This document shows, in pieces, positions 47,552 through 59,644 of a DNA stretch of 64,000 nucleotides. Below the pieces are notes generated by a model. It did no database searches. It was not told the origin of the DNA and was given only the letters and a program-made list of their open reading frames with translations. Both the position numbers and the translations under genes were made by a program. The first letter of the stretch is position 1. Each line of letters begins with the position of its first letter. The DNA is from Strigamia acuminata (lineage: Eukaryota > Arthropoda > Chilopoda > Geophilomorpha > Linotaeniidae): assembly GCA_949358305.1 (NCBI GenBank), contig OX442315.1, positions 25,880,427 to 25,944,426 of the forward strand, read 5' to 3'.

Positions 47552-48668
47552 ATGACTCACAGAGGTACTTTCACTTACTTCTTTTTCGATTCAGATCTCT
47601 CTTTTTGCTTTGATTTTTACTTTTCTTTTCATCTTTTCGTGTTTAGTTTGTTGTTTGTGTTATGATGTATCAGTCGATATATTGGTTAACTTGTTAATTC
47701 AATTGAACTGTGTAGTTGTGGTTGTGTAAAGGGTTGAATGAGTTTAATTACTAACAAACATGATCGTCATCCTCTTTCTGCTTGGCTGTTGCCAAATTTG
47801 CTGCTTGGATTCAGTTGGTCAGCAAGATTCGAGTTACCGAATTACTGGGCGTGTTACGCTACTTGGTCATTTATTTATTTATTTATTTATTTTATTTTGT
47901 CTTTTCTTTCCCTTTTTCTTTTCTTTTCTTATCGTTAACATTTCCTAATGCAGGTCAAGGAGGTGTGAATCAATTGGGAGGACTATTTGCCAATGGGCGT
48001 CCTCTGCCCTTTCACATTCGAAGGCGGATTTTGGAATTGGCTCTTTACGGATTCAGACCTTGCGACATTTCGCGCCAATTGCTCGTTTCCCACGGCTGCG
48101 TTTCCAAGATACTCGCGCGGTTTGCTGAAACGGGGTCCATCTTACCTGGAGCAATAGGTAAGAGAAAAAAAATAAGCGAAAAACACTTACCCCGATTGCT
48201 TAGAAACACGCTAAATACAAGAAAAAGACACGCACATTTCATTGAATAGAAAATAAACAATTTTTAAAACTCGATAGGGTCGACTTCCATTTTCCCGCAG
48301 GTGGCAGTAAACCAAGAGTTTCTACACCACTAGTTATCACTAAGATCAAGCAATATAAGCAGGAAAATGCGTCTCTCTTCGCTTGGGAGATCCGTGAGCG
48401 GCTTCTGTGCGATGGAGTTTGCACACGTGAATCGCTTCCGAGCGTCAGTTCTATCAATCGCATCCTAAGGAATTCACCTCATAAGAGAACAGGTGCTTCG
48501 TCCCTTAAATCAGACGATGATTCGCCCACATCACAAATTCAAGCGCTTAGGCAAGCGGGAATGACGAGACGCTCTTTTTTTATTGCTGACATTTTGGATC
48601 TTGACAACAAATCAAATAAAGAAGAAAAAAAAGTCAAGGAAACGACAGAAGAAACAACAAACGCGTAA
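47552..48668 (+). CDS. Compact paired-domain (Pax) protein with eh1-like motif
   Basis: Exons 47552-47564 (MTHR and a split Gly codon), 47954-48157 and 48301-48668 join in frame to 194 residues. A tiny first coding exon with this phase is typical of Pax genes. Residues 5-130 form a full paired domain: N-terminal PAI part ([39 protein letters not shown]) and C-terminal RED part ([34 protein letters not shown]). The PAI part resembles Pox-neuro and Pax1/9; the RED part is nearer Pax4/6. There is no homeodomain. Only ~64 residues follow, with one notable motif, FFIADILDL, matching eh1 (F-x-I-x-x-I-L), which recruits Groucho, and recalling the TN motif of NK homeoproteins. A DNA-binding repressor is the likely role. 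The subfamily is unsure. Confidence 0.85.
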
Positions 48669-50059
48669 GCAACAGGTGCCCGAGTGAGAAAAGCGGCAAA
48701 GTTTCTCGTCTTCTTATTTTTAATTTTTAATTTCAATTTTTACGTGTGTTGCGTAAATAAATAAATATAAATATTTCTAATTGTTTATGAGAATCAAATT
48801 CTAACTAAAAGTCAATAAAATGTTGTATAGAATAAATCAGATTTTGTAATGTGTGTGTTTATTTTTTTTCGAGCTGCTTTTAAAAGGGTGGTGTAGGTTC
48901 GTTTGTTAAAAGGCAAATGTTGACATTGTTTTCTAAACACGTGTTGCATGTAAAGCGGTTGTTTCCGCTGAAGTTCACTGCTGGCTAAATGCATTTCGGC
49001 TACAATACCCAAAACACAGATCGAAAGATTCATTGGAGCGTGGGACTATGCACGACTTGTGCTGTTATTTTTTTTCTTCCACTTTTCTCTAGCAGCGGAA
49101 ACATTACTGAGACGCGGTCAGGCGCAACGGTGGCAAATCAGGCTTGAAAAGCTTCTGCTTAAAATGCTCTTGAGGAGGAGGGAAAATTCCTGCAAAGTTC
49201 CTTTTGTGCACGCGGGGGAAACAAGCAGGCTTTCAATTGTGCGTCAGTGAAGTGGAGTAAGTTGAGCAAGTGTTTTGAGTTTTAAAAAAAAGAACGTAGA
49301 AGGAAATGAGACTCATCATTGATGACAAATTAATTCATTAGAGATTTATTCTGTCCGGTTTGCTAGTTACGTGGACAGATTGTAAATGCAATCAACTTTT
49401 TCTTCTTTTTTTTAAAGGAACATTATTTTCCACTCAATTAAATTAAAATCTAACTCATGACTTGAAACCAAACATTTTTAGATTTTTTTTATTTTTTTTA
49501 TTTTTCTTTACAGTGCGCTGCAGACAGCATGAAATTCCATTACAAAATGGGACAATTCCTTTCCACTGATTTCTAAGCTTTATTACTCCTGTTTTATAAT
49601 AAGTTTATAATCGTGATTTGCTTTCAATGACGTCGTCGTCAGCGCATATGGGTGATAGTTGTTGGCAAGGTAGTTTTACATTGCAATAATATTTGTAATG
49701 AAACGATTTATATTGCTCCAAAGTTGCTTCGCCACGATTTAAATAAGTTGCAGTACTTCGTAACTCAGCAGTTGTTTTTTCAAATGGTGTGGTTGAGCTT
49801 GAGCCAAGGAAATCAGGTTCCTTTGGGTAAAGTTCATCACCTATGTATAAACAGATTATTCATCTTTACTCACTTTTACAAAAAAATATTTTGTCTGGGA
49901 GTTACTAGAGGCGAGGAAACTAAACTGAAAGGAATTCTTCTTTATTTGTTTAAAATTTTACTGTCAAATACTACTAATGTTCAAGCTGATAAAATGTCAT
50001 AAAACTTAATTATTAATAATCCTCAGGGCATTAAAATTAACGTAATTTAGTCCCACTGC
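48669..50059. other. Pax 3'-UTR and intergenic DNA
   Basis: Poly(A) signals for the Pax gene are at 48756-48761 and 48814-48819. The plus-strand open stretch 49652-50002 (116 codons, no ATG at its head) ends inside the presumed NUDT19 3'-UTR, whose AATAAA is at 49946-49941. Its sequence (LCINRLFIFTHFYKKIFCLG) looks protein-like but matches nothing I know. It could be the last exon of a small unrecognised gene. Confidence 0.4.
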
Positions 50060-51093
50060 TTAATCATATAGTGGTGTACCTGGCAATACATGTATGATTC
50101 CATCAGCTGTTAGGCAAGCTACAGGAAACCAACACTCCGTCCCTTGACGAGCCCTATTTTTAGAAAACTTTGCTAATTTTTCAATTGATTCCATTTGTCC
50201 TAAACGAAGAATATCGTAATTTTGCGGCGGAGGAAGAATTAATTTGTCTGCCCAAAAATTGTCCATTGCTTCCGCAGGCGAGAACCACTAAAAGCATAAA
50301 ATATCATAAATGCAGAAAAAAAAATTCTATTCAGACACCATACTTGAGAATGAGATATCTCTTGATTGTCAATTGCCACTTCGGGAAGAAAATTAAGAAA
50401 ATAAGTATAAAACACTGTGTTAAACCTACGAGCAGTAAAAACAGTAGGTGTCAGCCAGTTTGACCATTCGTTAAGGCCCCAAATATCTGGGCAAATGCCC
50501 TTTTCTTCGCATAAAACAAGAAAATCTTTGGCGTCGGCACGAACCCTTTTCCTCCAAACGGAAAGCAAATCTTCATCGAGAAATGTTTCACCAAATTCAG
50601 CGTTACAAATTTCTTTCTTCGGGACAATTTTTCTGGCCAATAGGACACCGCTTTCTTCAAATGTTTCTCTAATTGCAGAAATTCTGATCCCAATTTCATA
50701 CGGCAACGTCGAGCCGGTTCCTTCTAGTGCTAGTGCGCCACCACCTTCATTAGCCGCCGCAGATGCGAATTTGAATGGTCTGGGTTTGTCGTCGGGTAAT
50801 ACAAAGCGTGTTAAAAACTTGTCGTCTAGTTTGCTTAATATTGGAGACCATTTAATAGATAAATCGGCCTTTTCAAGCACTCCTCCCGGAAAAACATACG
50901 TACTTGGCATGAACGGGCTTTCTTTTCCCCGTTTCAATAAAAGAAATCGATAATCATATTGCTCGTTCTTCAATTTACCCGGCAATTTGTTTCGATGGGA
51001 TGATGGCGGTGCCGTCAAAACACTATTCGTGGTGGCATCACATTTGGCAATCAGGATAGTGCATGCGGAGTTCCTCCAAATTTGTTTCGCCAT
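50060..51093 (-). CDS. NUDT19: NUDT19-type Nudix hydrolase
   Basis: Two exons (51093-50344 and 50287-50060) encode 325 residues. Nudix hydrolases of this subfamily cleave CoA or acyl-CoA to 3',5'-ADP and phosphopantetheine, usually in peroxisomes or mitochondria. The sequence shows the early YRFLLLKRG strand, FMPSTYVFPGG, the long insert typical of NUDT19, and the Nudix helix core AIRETFEESGVLL, where R-E-x-x-E-E coordinates metal. ARRFNTVFYTYFL and WFSPAEAM are further family marks. No clear C-terminal SKL-type peroxisomal signal is seen (it ends GTPLYD). It is head-to-head with the HERPUD gene. Confidence 0.92.
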
Positions 51094-51472
51094 TTTCTTT
51101 TAATTTTCGACTGTGCCAATGCGATATGATGTCACCTCGAGCTATGAAAAGTTAATCTCAGTTTAGAGTCCGAGGTTCAACTGAATAAGAACTTGTATCC
51201 TAACCTCGAAAACAGATTTAAATTCGGGATAGAAGCCGCCATTTTTGTTTATGCGGTGGCGCCATGAGGCATCAGGTGTTACCTAGAATGACATCGGCTC
51301 ATAATGTCGACAAAAATTCAGCAACGACGGAAAAAAAAATAAAATGATCCGTATATTTGGTTCATACAAATTTCTACGTTTGAAAAAAATAAAATAATTA
51401 ACTTGATCTTTAATTGGAACTCATCGCTGCTCATCCACCAATCAAATTACGCCGAATTGCGAAGTTTATGTC

Positions 51473-51480
51473 TGACGTGC
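51473..51480 (+). promoter_or_regulatory. UPRE-like element upstream of HERPUD
   Basis: TGACGTGC contains the TGACGTG core bound by XBP1/ATF6 in unfolded-protein-response genes, about 300 bp before the HERPUD start codon. A CCAAT at ~51,438 lies nearby. HERPUD genes are classic UPR targets, so the position fits; function is inferred. Confidence 0.45.
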
Positions 51481-51775
51481 GGTGTTGCTATCGGAGTTTT
51501 TTTTTCCCCCAAGATAATCTTTTGGAAGTTGTTCGTTGTGTGACATTGTCATTTCAAAAATTCTCTTGACAATTAAAAAACAATTGCAAACCGGAGGTGT
51601 CATCTGCAAGCATAGGATCATCTTTTTTTTATTTTATTATCGTGCATATCGTGAGTAGCAATTCCGGAGCGAAGTTTAGTGTTTACGCCCAATATGTTCG
51701 GGTTTCACTGTTTAGGCTTAAAAATCTTGAAAACTAAAAAACCTTTAAAAATGTTCATTTAGTCAATCATTCTGG

Positions 51776-53290
51776 ATGGATCTGCTTGATGCTCCCGTCC
51801 GCCTAGTAGTGAAGGCTCCAAATCAACGGGTGGGAGATCAAACGATCGACTGTGCTTTAAACTGGACCGTTCGAAAACTTAAAACGTATTTATCGGAAGT
51901 TTATCCAAACAAACCCGTAAGTTATTACGCAACACTTTGACAATACAAGTTTTAACATTTAATTCGATTATCAGAAAAGTGAGGAGCAAAAACTTATTTA
52001 TTCTGGACAATTATTACACGATCATTTGATGTTGAAAGATGTATTGCGTCAGTACGACCAAAATAACACGCACATTCTTCACCTAGTGTGTTCATTGACA
52101 AAAGATGACGTAGCAAATGCAAAGGTAACACGGAAATTTGTTTTTATTTAGAATACAACAATTTTTATTTTATATTTATTTATTTGTACAGGACTCGTCG
52201 AATTTTAGCAATAGTCATCCAACACCAAATGTTTCGAGGATTAATGACGACGGGATACGTCAAAGACGTCCAGAAAGTCAAACGAATACCCCCTCAAACA
52301 CCACAAATGTTTCCGCAAATATGTCCACAACACTTCCTAATTATCCAATGAGCTCCGGGATGGGTTACACCGGCACTCCAGCCTTAATGCTAACACCTGA
52401 GCAAATGTCGCAACAGATGTTGTGGATGCAACAAATGTATACCCAGTACATGACTCACTACATGCAATAGTACGTTTATATAACTTATTGTTAAATTAAT
52501 TAATTCTTTAATCATAGTTACGGTAATTGATTATAATTATTTTTTATAGCGCTCAATTGCAATCAAGTCCTACTTTGCAACCCACAATTATCCAACAGGA
52601 AACCCCACAGCAACAAAATGCAGCAGTTGCTCCTTCACCGAATGCGCCTGCCGCTAGACAGGCAAACGAGAATGTTCGTATGAATGCTCAAGGCGGGCAA
52701 GTTATCGACGACGACGACGAAGAATTCGGCCCAAACAGAGATTGGCTGGATTGGTTTTACATTTCCAGCCGTGCATTTGTTTTGCTTAGCATCGTTTTTT
52801 TTTACTCGTCTCTAAGCCGATTTATTGCAGTTGCTTTACTTGTAGTCTTATTTTACATGTACGTATACAAAAGCACACTATATTTGTTCCGTTGTTTACA
52901 GTGATGTCGTTTTGCAGGTATCAAACCGATTGGTTCCAAATGCGTCAAAGACCGAGACGTGAACTACCTCGTGAAGATCCAGTCGTGGTTGAAGAAAATG
53001 TAAGAAACGACGACAATAATAATAGACAACAGCAAGTTTTGACTGCCCCAGTAGTTAATGAAGAACATGTGAGTTTTCTTTAGATAAATTTTTGTTTGAA
53101 GTTGTTTTCTTACGGTTTGATCTTCTTTTAGCTCAATGAACTCCAGGAGATGGAAAATCTCATGGACAATGACATGGACAATCCCGTGCCACAAATTGAA
53201 CTTGGCCCTTCCATATTCAGTGTAACCTGGACTTTCATCAGTGGTTTTTTTGCTTCTCTAATTCCTGAGCAACCAGCACCGATTAATTAA
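51776..53290 (+). CDS. HERPUD: HERPUD (Herp) ER-associated degradation protein
   Basis: Six exons (51776-51916, 51975-52124, 52192-52469, 52550-52858, 52918-53068, 53132-53290) give 395 residues, the usual length. An N-terminal ubiquitin-like domain spans ~7-90 (VRLVVKAPNQRVGDQT, WTVRKLKTYLSEVYPNKP, LIYSGQLL, HILHLVCS). A Gln/Pro/Asn-rich linker follows, with a methionine-rich patch (MSQQMLWMQQMYTQYM). The conserved RDWLDWFYISSRAFVLL leads into two closely spaced membrane segments (SIVFFYSSLSRF, IAVALLVVLFYMY). Herp links the Hrd1 ubiquitin ligase and the proteasome in the ER membrane. The C-terminal SVTWTFISGFFASLIPEQP is also a family feature. Vertebrates have HERPUD1 and 2; this is a single pro-orthologue as far as can be seen. 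Confidence 0.93.
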
Positions 53291-53505
53291 AGCGGGTAGA
53301 ATTCGGTTCTCCTATTCCATTTTTACATTTTTGTTTAGAGGAAGGAAATTTCAAATTTTACAAAATATTCATCAAACTTTTGTACAAATTAATAGGAAAT
53401 TTATCGCCATATTTAATGTACAACTTAATATTTCCTGTATGAACAGTTAAATTATTAAAGGGACCACTTAAAGGGGTTTTAAGTGTTGAAACCAAAGTTA
53501 ATGTT

Positions 53506-53550
53506 AATAAACGACTCCAGAGTCTAAAAAATTGTTGTAACAAATTTATT
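53506..53550. terminator. Overlapping poly(A) signals of HERPUD and AlaRS
   Basis: AATAAA at 53506-53511 serves the plus-strand HERPUD mRNA, and TTTATT at 53545-53550 is AATAAA for the minus-strand alanyl-tRNA synthetase. The stops are 280 bp apart, so the 3'-UTRs must be short and probably touch. Confidence 0.6.
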
Positions 53551-53570
53551 TCCGCGTATTCATATTCTGG

Positions 53571-56500
53571 TTAATTATTTAACTTCAGCTTTGCAAACTC
53601 CTTTGCTACTTCCATGGCCTCGTTTAACGCAGATATATTATTTCCGGTCGCTTGAGCAGCTTCCTCTTTACCGCCACCTTTTCCGTTAATAATTCCACTT
53701 ATCTTTTCGACCCATTCATTGGCCTTCAATCCTTTTCCTACAACGTCCTTTGACAACAAACAGGTAAATGGTTAGTCGTGAAAATTAAAAAAGGAAATGT
53801 ATTCGAAATACTTTTGGCACACTGCTTAAACAAATGACTTTCTCGGATTCTGCATCAGAGCTGAAAAACATTGCAGCAGTTTGCGGTGATAGCAGTTTAA
53901 CTTGCTTCAATGCGCCGTCCAATGCCTGATTCAATTAACGACATTATTCACGGTGTAATCATTCAATTAAATTAATTCTACCTTTGCATTGGTGCCAGCT
54001 TCAAATTTATGAACAATTACAGGTCTATTTACGTCGTTTTCGAAGAGCATCTTTGTTTGCTCGATTACTTCGAGAGCAATACCCGCTTTTTTAGCTTTGT
54101 CTTTATCATCGAGGCACTTCTTCAGCGTTTTTAATTCTCCACGTAATTCATCTTTACTCCAATGTGGGATTATTGCTTGCGATATATCCTGAAAATATAC
54201 ACCGAGGAATATTTATATAATTGTATAGTTAAAAAATGTGAAATTCAGCGTACATTACTCAATTCTACGATTTGTTTGCCGATAACATTTGACGATAAAC
54301 TATTGTCGTTCACAACAAGTTTTAACTTGTCTAATTTGCTTCGTAATAAAGCAGCCTTGTTCCTTGCCTAATAATTCAAAATATCGTTTCATTCGATTAG
54401 CATAATCAAAGAAATTATTTATAACGCATTCGCAGTACTTTAGTTGCTTCTGGTCCAGTTAGAGCGACAATTCTTCTGTTTCCTGCGGCAATTGCCTCTT
54501 CACTCGCAATTACAAAATCGCCGATGTGACCGGATCGAATTAAATGTCTAAAAATTGATAATTTTAAATTAAAAAATAAACAAACAAATAAAACCCCAAA
54601 GAACTTACGTTCCGCCGCAGAATTCGACCGATGTTTTATTTCCACCAGGACCCAATGGATCATCCAGCAAATCCTCAACTGGGATTCCAATGGACACAAT
54701 ACGAACAGGATCGGGATATGTCTGCGGACAATTCCACATTTAGAATACTGCGATCAACATTAATCAAGCTAAAAAGCTCACCTCGCTAAACATTGCTCTC
54801 AGGCCTTGAATGGCCTTGGCAGCTGCTAATGGCGCTTCTTTAGCATAAACAACTTCATTTCTTGCAATCATTTCATTGGCGATTCTTTCAGTTTCCTTCA
54901 CCTGCTTTGGAGTCATCGCAGACTTTGCGGTAAAATCAAATCTTAACCTGTTTGGAGCTACGAGCGATCCTTTTTGATCCGCATCTGCAGTCAACACTTG
55001 ACGAAGAGCAAAATTAAGTACGTGAGTTCCAGTATGATTATTCATAACCAATCGACGTTTATTCTGGAATTAAATTTACTGGTTAACGCTTTAATAATTT
55101 CAATTTTATCGAAAATGTACCTCATCTATGAGCATTTTCATCGTATCTCCCACTTTCAATTTCCCTTCAATGTTTCCTATGTGCAATATAAAGCCACCTT
55201 TAACTTGGACGTTCTTGACTTTAAACTCTGCTTCCTGGAATTAATAGAAGACAATAAAATTAGTCGATATATTGACAATTTAAATTCTGAACTAACATCA
55301 TCATTTCCATCCTCGCATTCTTTAACCATGAACCCCTCGTCGTAAGTCTGTCCACCTTGTTCTGCGTAAAAACAAGTGCGATCAAACAGAACTCCACATT
55401 CGCCTCCGTCAGATATTTCTTCGACAAATGTTTTATTTTTTCTGAGAGCGAGAACTGTTGCGCTAAACTGTTCGAATTCTGTACAAATTGGCAAAGTTAG
55501 TTATTTCTTTAAATGCAAGCGAAAAATATATCAACCCAACTGTATTCAGAATTTTTATCAGCTACGTAATTATATTTGTACAAATCATCTGTTGCGGCGA
55601 CTTTTTTGTCTTGAAGCTCTGCTATTGCATGAATATCTAACTTAATCTCGTCGTCTACTCCACCACCTTTGCCTTGCGACATTAACTGAAATAAAATGCG
55701 AACAATAGCAAATAAAGCTTAAGACTCGATGGAAAGTAATTTTAACTAACTTGTGAAGCTTTTTTTGCCTCTTCATAAGCGTCCATGTCAATTGTCATTC
55801 CTTTTTCTACCGTCATTAATTGAGTTAAATCAATAGGAAAACCATAAGTATCGTATAACCTCCACGCCAAATCCCCTAAAGATAAATAGTAGTATTTACT
55901 CTTTTTTTTAAACAAATGTGTAACACTGACCAGGAAAAATGTTTACTCCAACAGGCATTTTTGCCATAGTACGTTCAATTAATGTTCGTCCACGAGTTAA
56001 CGTCTTTAAAAACTGATTCTCTTCTTCATTTATGATTTCTTTAACTAATTCAGGATCTTTTGTTACTTCTGGAAAGGCACTACCCTAAAAATAAAACATT
56101 AAATCAAACCAATGAGTTTAGCTCAACATTTTACCAAAATCCTTTACCAAATTCTCAACAACAACATCGACTAACGAGCTGAACAGTCCCGGTTTAGCAT
56201 TTAATTTTTCATGGGCATAACGAACTGCACGACGAAGAATTCGTCTCAACACATATCTGAAATTGTAGATGTGAGTACAAGTGCATTGTGGCATATCGGT
56301 GGGTATTATTTACCCTCTTCCAGTATTGTCTGGTCGGCCACCATCCGACAAGGCAATAGTAATCGTTCTGACATGATCTGCCAAAACACGATAAGCCATG
56401 TCTACGCAGTTAATGTCCTCTTCACCAACTCTTCCATGATAAGGTTCGCCATTTGTTCCCTGAGAAGGAAATATTACTCAACAATTCGATAAAATAAATA

Positions 56501-57608
56501 ATTAATAATTAACAACCTCCCGAATTGCATCAAAAATCGGCACGAAAAAATCCGTATCGTAATTCGAAGTCTTTTGTTGGATGACGGAGACCAATCTTTC
56601 CAGTCCCATTCCACAGTCGATGTGTTTTTTAGGCAACGGTCTCAAAGAACCGTCAGTTTCTCTAATGAAATGAAACATTTAAATTTGTGTAGTTTCCTAA
56701 TTCATTCGTATAATTTCAGCTGTTTGCTATACCTATTAAATTGGATAAAAACAAGATTCCATATTTCTAACACATCTGCAACATCGGCATTTACTAAATG
56801 TTTAGCATCCCTGCCACTGATTCGATCAAAATGAATTTCTGAGCACGGACCGCACGGACCGGTTTCTCCCATTTCCCAGAAATTGTCTTTCATTCCAAAA
56901 GGCAATACTCTGTCAGGTGGTACCCTAGAAGAAAAAATTAAATAATTATTTACCGTAAATAATTTTTTTTACCAAAAAATCAAAATTTCCATTTACCCAA
57001 TTTTTAACCAAATATCACGACATTCGTTATCGGGTTCCAATCCAATTTCAGCTTGTCCGCCAAAGTAACTCACGTATAAGCGATCTTTTGGGATATTATA
57101 AACTTCAGTTAACAGTTCCCAAGCCCAAGTACAAACTTCAAGCTATCAAAACAAAGACATGATTTAGTTTCCGAAATCCGAGGTCATCAAATTCCAATAC
57201 GTTTTCGTTTCATTACTTTGAAGTAATCCCCAAATGACCAATTTCCTAACATCTCGAAAAATGTATGATGATAAACATCTTTTCCAACATCATCTAGATC
57301 ATTGTGTTTTCCTCCTGCTCGAATACATTTTTGAGTATTTACTGCTCTGACCCACTTTGACATCGGGCTGTTCGGATCAACAGACCCTAAAAAAATCGGC
57401 TTAAACTGTTCAAGACAAAAATTAATAAACACATTGAAAAAAATTAGACGTCTATGTTTACTTGATTCATTCCAGCATTAGCGAATAATAAAGTTGGATC
57501 GTCATGAGGAATGACAGAAGATGAGTGAACGTAAGTATGATTATATTTTTCCGTAAAAAAATCCAGAAACATTTGACGGATCTGTTTAGAAGTTAGTGAT
57601 GCGTCCAT
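53571..57608 (-). CDS. AARS1: Alanyl-tRNA synthetase, cytoplasmic type
   Basis: About nineteen short exons cover a complete class II alanyl-tRNA synthetase, from [18 protein letters not shown] to the C-terminal end [18 protein letters not shown]. It charges tRNA-Ala. Catalytic landmarks are [80 protein letters not shown] and DCGMGLERL. The tRNA-recognition and helical part includes [18 protein letters not shown]. The editing domain that removes Ser and Gly has zinc ligands in HTGTHVLNF and in [13 protein letters not shown], split by an intron. The C-Ala domain includes the glycine-rich [14 protein letters not shown]. The ATG at 57608 lies directly after an acceptor-like TTTTCAG, so a 5'-UTR intron is likely. 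It ends tail-to-tail with HERPUD. Confidence 0.97.
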
Positions 57609-59644
57609 CCTGAAAATTAAACAAAAAACAACTTATCACAGGTATTAAAATATGATAACGAACACAACATAAGTTTATGGGAATAGTATTGGTTCTGGTT
57701 TCGTCTGATGCAATCTGGTGAAATATAATCCGAAATCGAGCATGTGGGATTTATTTTATTTTGTTTACCAGTGATCTTACTTGTTTGCAGTTCTACGAAC
57801 CTTGTATTAAACTGTATTTTTCTAAAATGTAAGCTATACAGCTCTTTTTATATAAAGAATCTCGAGTAGCAGCCAGCACACGCAGACCGGTAAGCAAGTG
57901 GCAATCCAGCGAGCGATTCAGGCAAAATTCTTGCAATGTGACGTCATTTCTCAGACGAATTTTTGCGCCAATTGCAAGTTAAAAAGTTTGTGCCATTTTC
58001 AGTTTATTTCGCAAAGATATTTTTTATTTACACATTTTTAAAAGAATAAAGCAATTTTATGCGGAGTACAACAATCGAGACAGTAATATATGCAGTACCG
58101 AGATCAAAATGAGTGTGTGTTTCGTTTGGAAACAGATTTCTTTTGCACAATTAATTTTTTAACCTCGTGTTTCATCAATCAATCTTAGAAAAATTAAAAT
58201 GTTTGTTTTACAATAAATCAGGAGTTTAGAGCGATTTAACTAACTTGTAAAGCTGAGAGTAAGGGGAAAATTAGAAGAAATTCTTGCAATGTGACATCTT
58301 TTCTCAGACGTGATTTTTGCGCCAATTGCAAGTTAAAAAGTTTATGCCATTTTCAGTTTATTTAGCGAAGATATTTTTTATTTACACATTTTTAAAAGAA
58401 TAAAGCAATTTTATGGTGAGTACAACAATCAAGACAGTAATATATGCAGTACCGAGATCAAAATGAGTGTTTCGTTTGGAAACAGATTTCTTTTGCACAA
58501 TTAATTTTTTAACCTCGTGTTTCTTCAATCAATTTTAGAAAAATGAAATGTTTGTTTTACAATAAATCAGGAGTTTAGAGCGATTTAACTTCGCAGAAAG
58601 TAAGGGGAAAATAAGAAGCAATCTCCACAAATAAAAGGAGGTGAAACGAAAAAGAAAGTTGTTATGGTGGATGGCGGCAGCACTTGTGGAGACGGCGAAC
58701 CGGCGTATGATGGACTATGGCAGTCGGTGCAAGAGAGATGTGAAAAAGCAGCAATTTTTTGTGTCTCGGACGTAAAATCCTGCGTCACGACCCTGATTTT
58801 GGCAAACTGAGCATAACTCAATAAACATCAAGGTTTTCTTATTTAATTTTCAACTGAAAGTGGAAACTTCGGTGAAATCACATTCTTGGTCCTTGAAGTT
58901 AAAGTTACAGAAAATTTTACATTCTAGCAAAGAAAGTAGAGTAAAAAAAAAAAAAAAATTGGCTTGGCAGTGCTTATTACAGATAATCTAATTAATTTTA
59001 ATAACCTCTTCACATTTACAGAGAAATATTCTCTAATAAGAGAACAAGACAAAATATAGCAATAGTTATAATTTAATTTTAAAAAAAAAGATCAATTCTT
59101 AAATTATATCTTAAAAATTAAATATTAAAGCACAAAACAAACAGAACTCTCATTCAAAAACCAAAATAAATCGAATTTTATCCACACAAAGAAAAAAAAA
59201 TTTTGTTAGTTTGTTTCTGAATATAGGGAGGGTGAAATTTACATCAGGTATTACAACTTTTAACTTTTTACACCAAGAAAATTATCTATACATTATCCAA
59301 TAACCTCCTTATTAAAACATAACCAAACAACTTTAACAGTAATAATGAAGGCAACAACTGTTCTTCAAAAACTGTTGTCATAGTTCCAGTTTTTACATTT
59401 TGTTCTGTACATTCAGCTTGATAGAATCCACCATCTTTCCACGTAGATTCTGTTTGTCTTGTGTGCTATGTACAGATTATCAATTTTTGTTTAAGTGTTA
59501 AAACAAGAAGAGATGATCAAAATTTTTAGTTCGTATTTGCTGCAAAATACTCCAAACTTGACACACCTTAAGTTTTTAAAAAAAATAAAAATAAAAATAA
59601 TTAGTGCGTATATGCCTAATATTATACCAACATACCCTCAATTA
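57609..59644. other. AlaRS upstream region and CHMP4 3' region
   Basis: No gene was found. The AlaRS-proximal part contains the 353-bp tandem duplication (57925-58618). The remainder, to 59644, is AT-rich and is probably 3'-UTR and spacer of CHMP4, which is transcribed in the same direction. Confidence 0.5.
57925..58618. repeat. 353-bp tandem duplication upstream of AlaRS
   Basis: Copy 1 (57925-58277) and copy 2 (58278-58618) both begin AAATTCTTGCAATGTGAC. They share TTTGCGCCAATTGCAAGTT, GCAGTACCGAGATCAAAATG and GGAGTTTAGAGCGATTTAAC, and differ by a few substitutions and small indels (roughly 90-95% identity by eye). A TGACGTCA-type CRE core is intact in copy 1 (GTGACGTCATT) but changed to GTGACATCTT in copy 2. 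Confidence 0.9.

Noticed and set aside
47782-48249. 155-codon frame leading into the paired domain
   Set aside because: Its first ~57 codons read through the intron and T-rich polypyrimidine tract before the acceptor at 47953; the last ~23 read past the donor at 48157.
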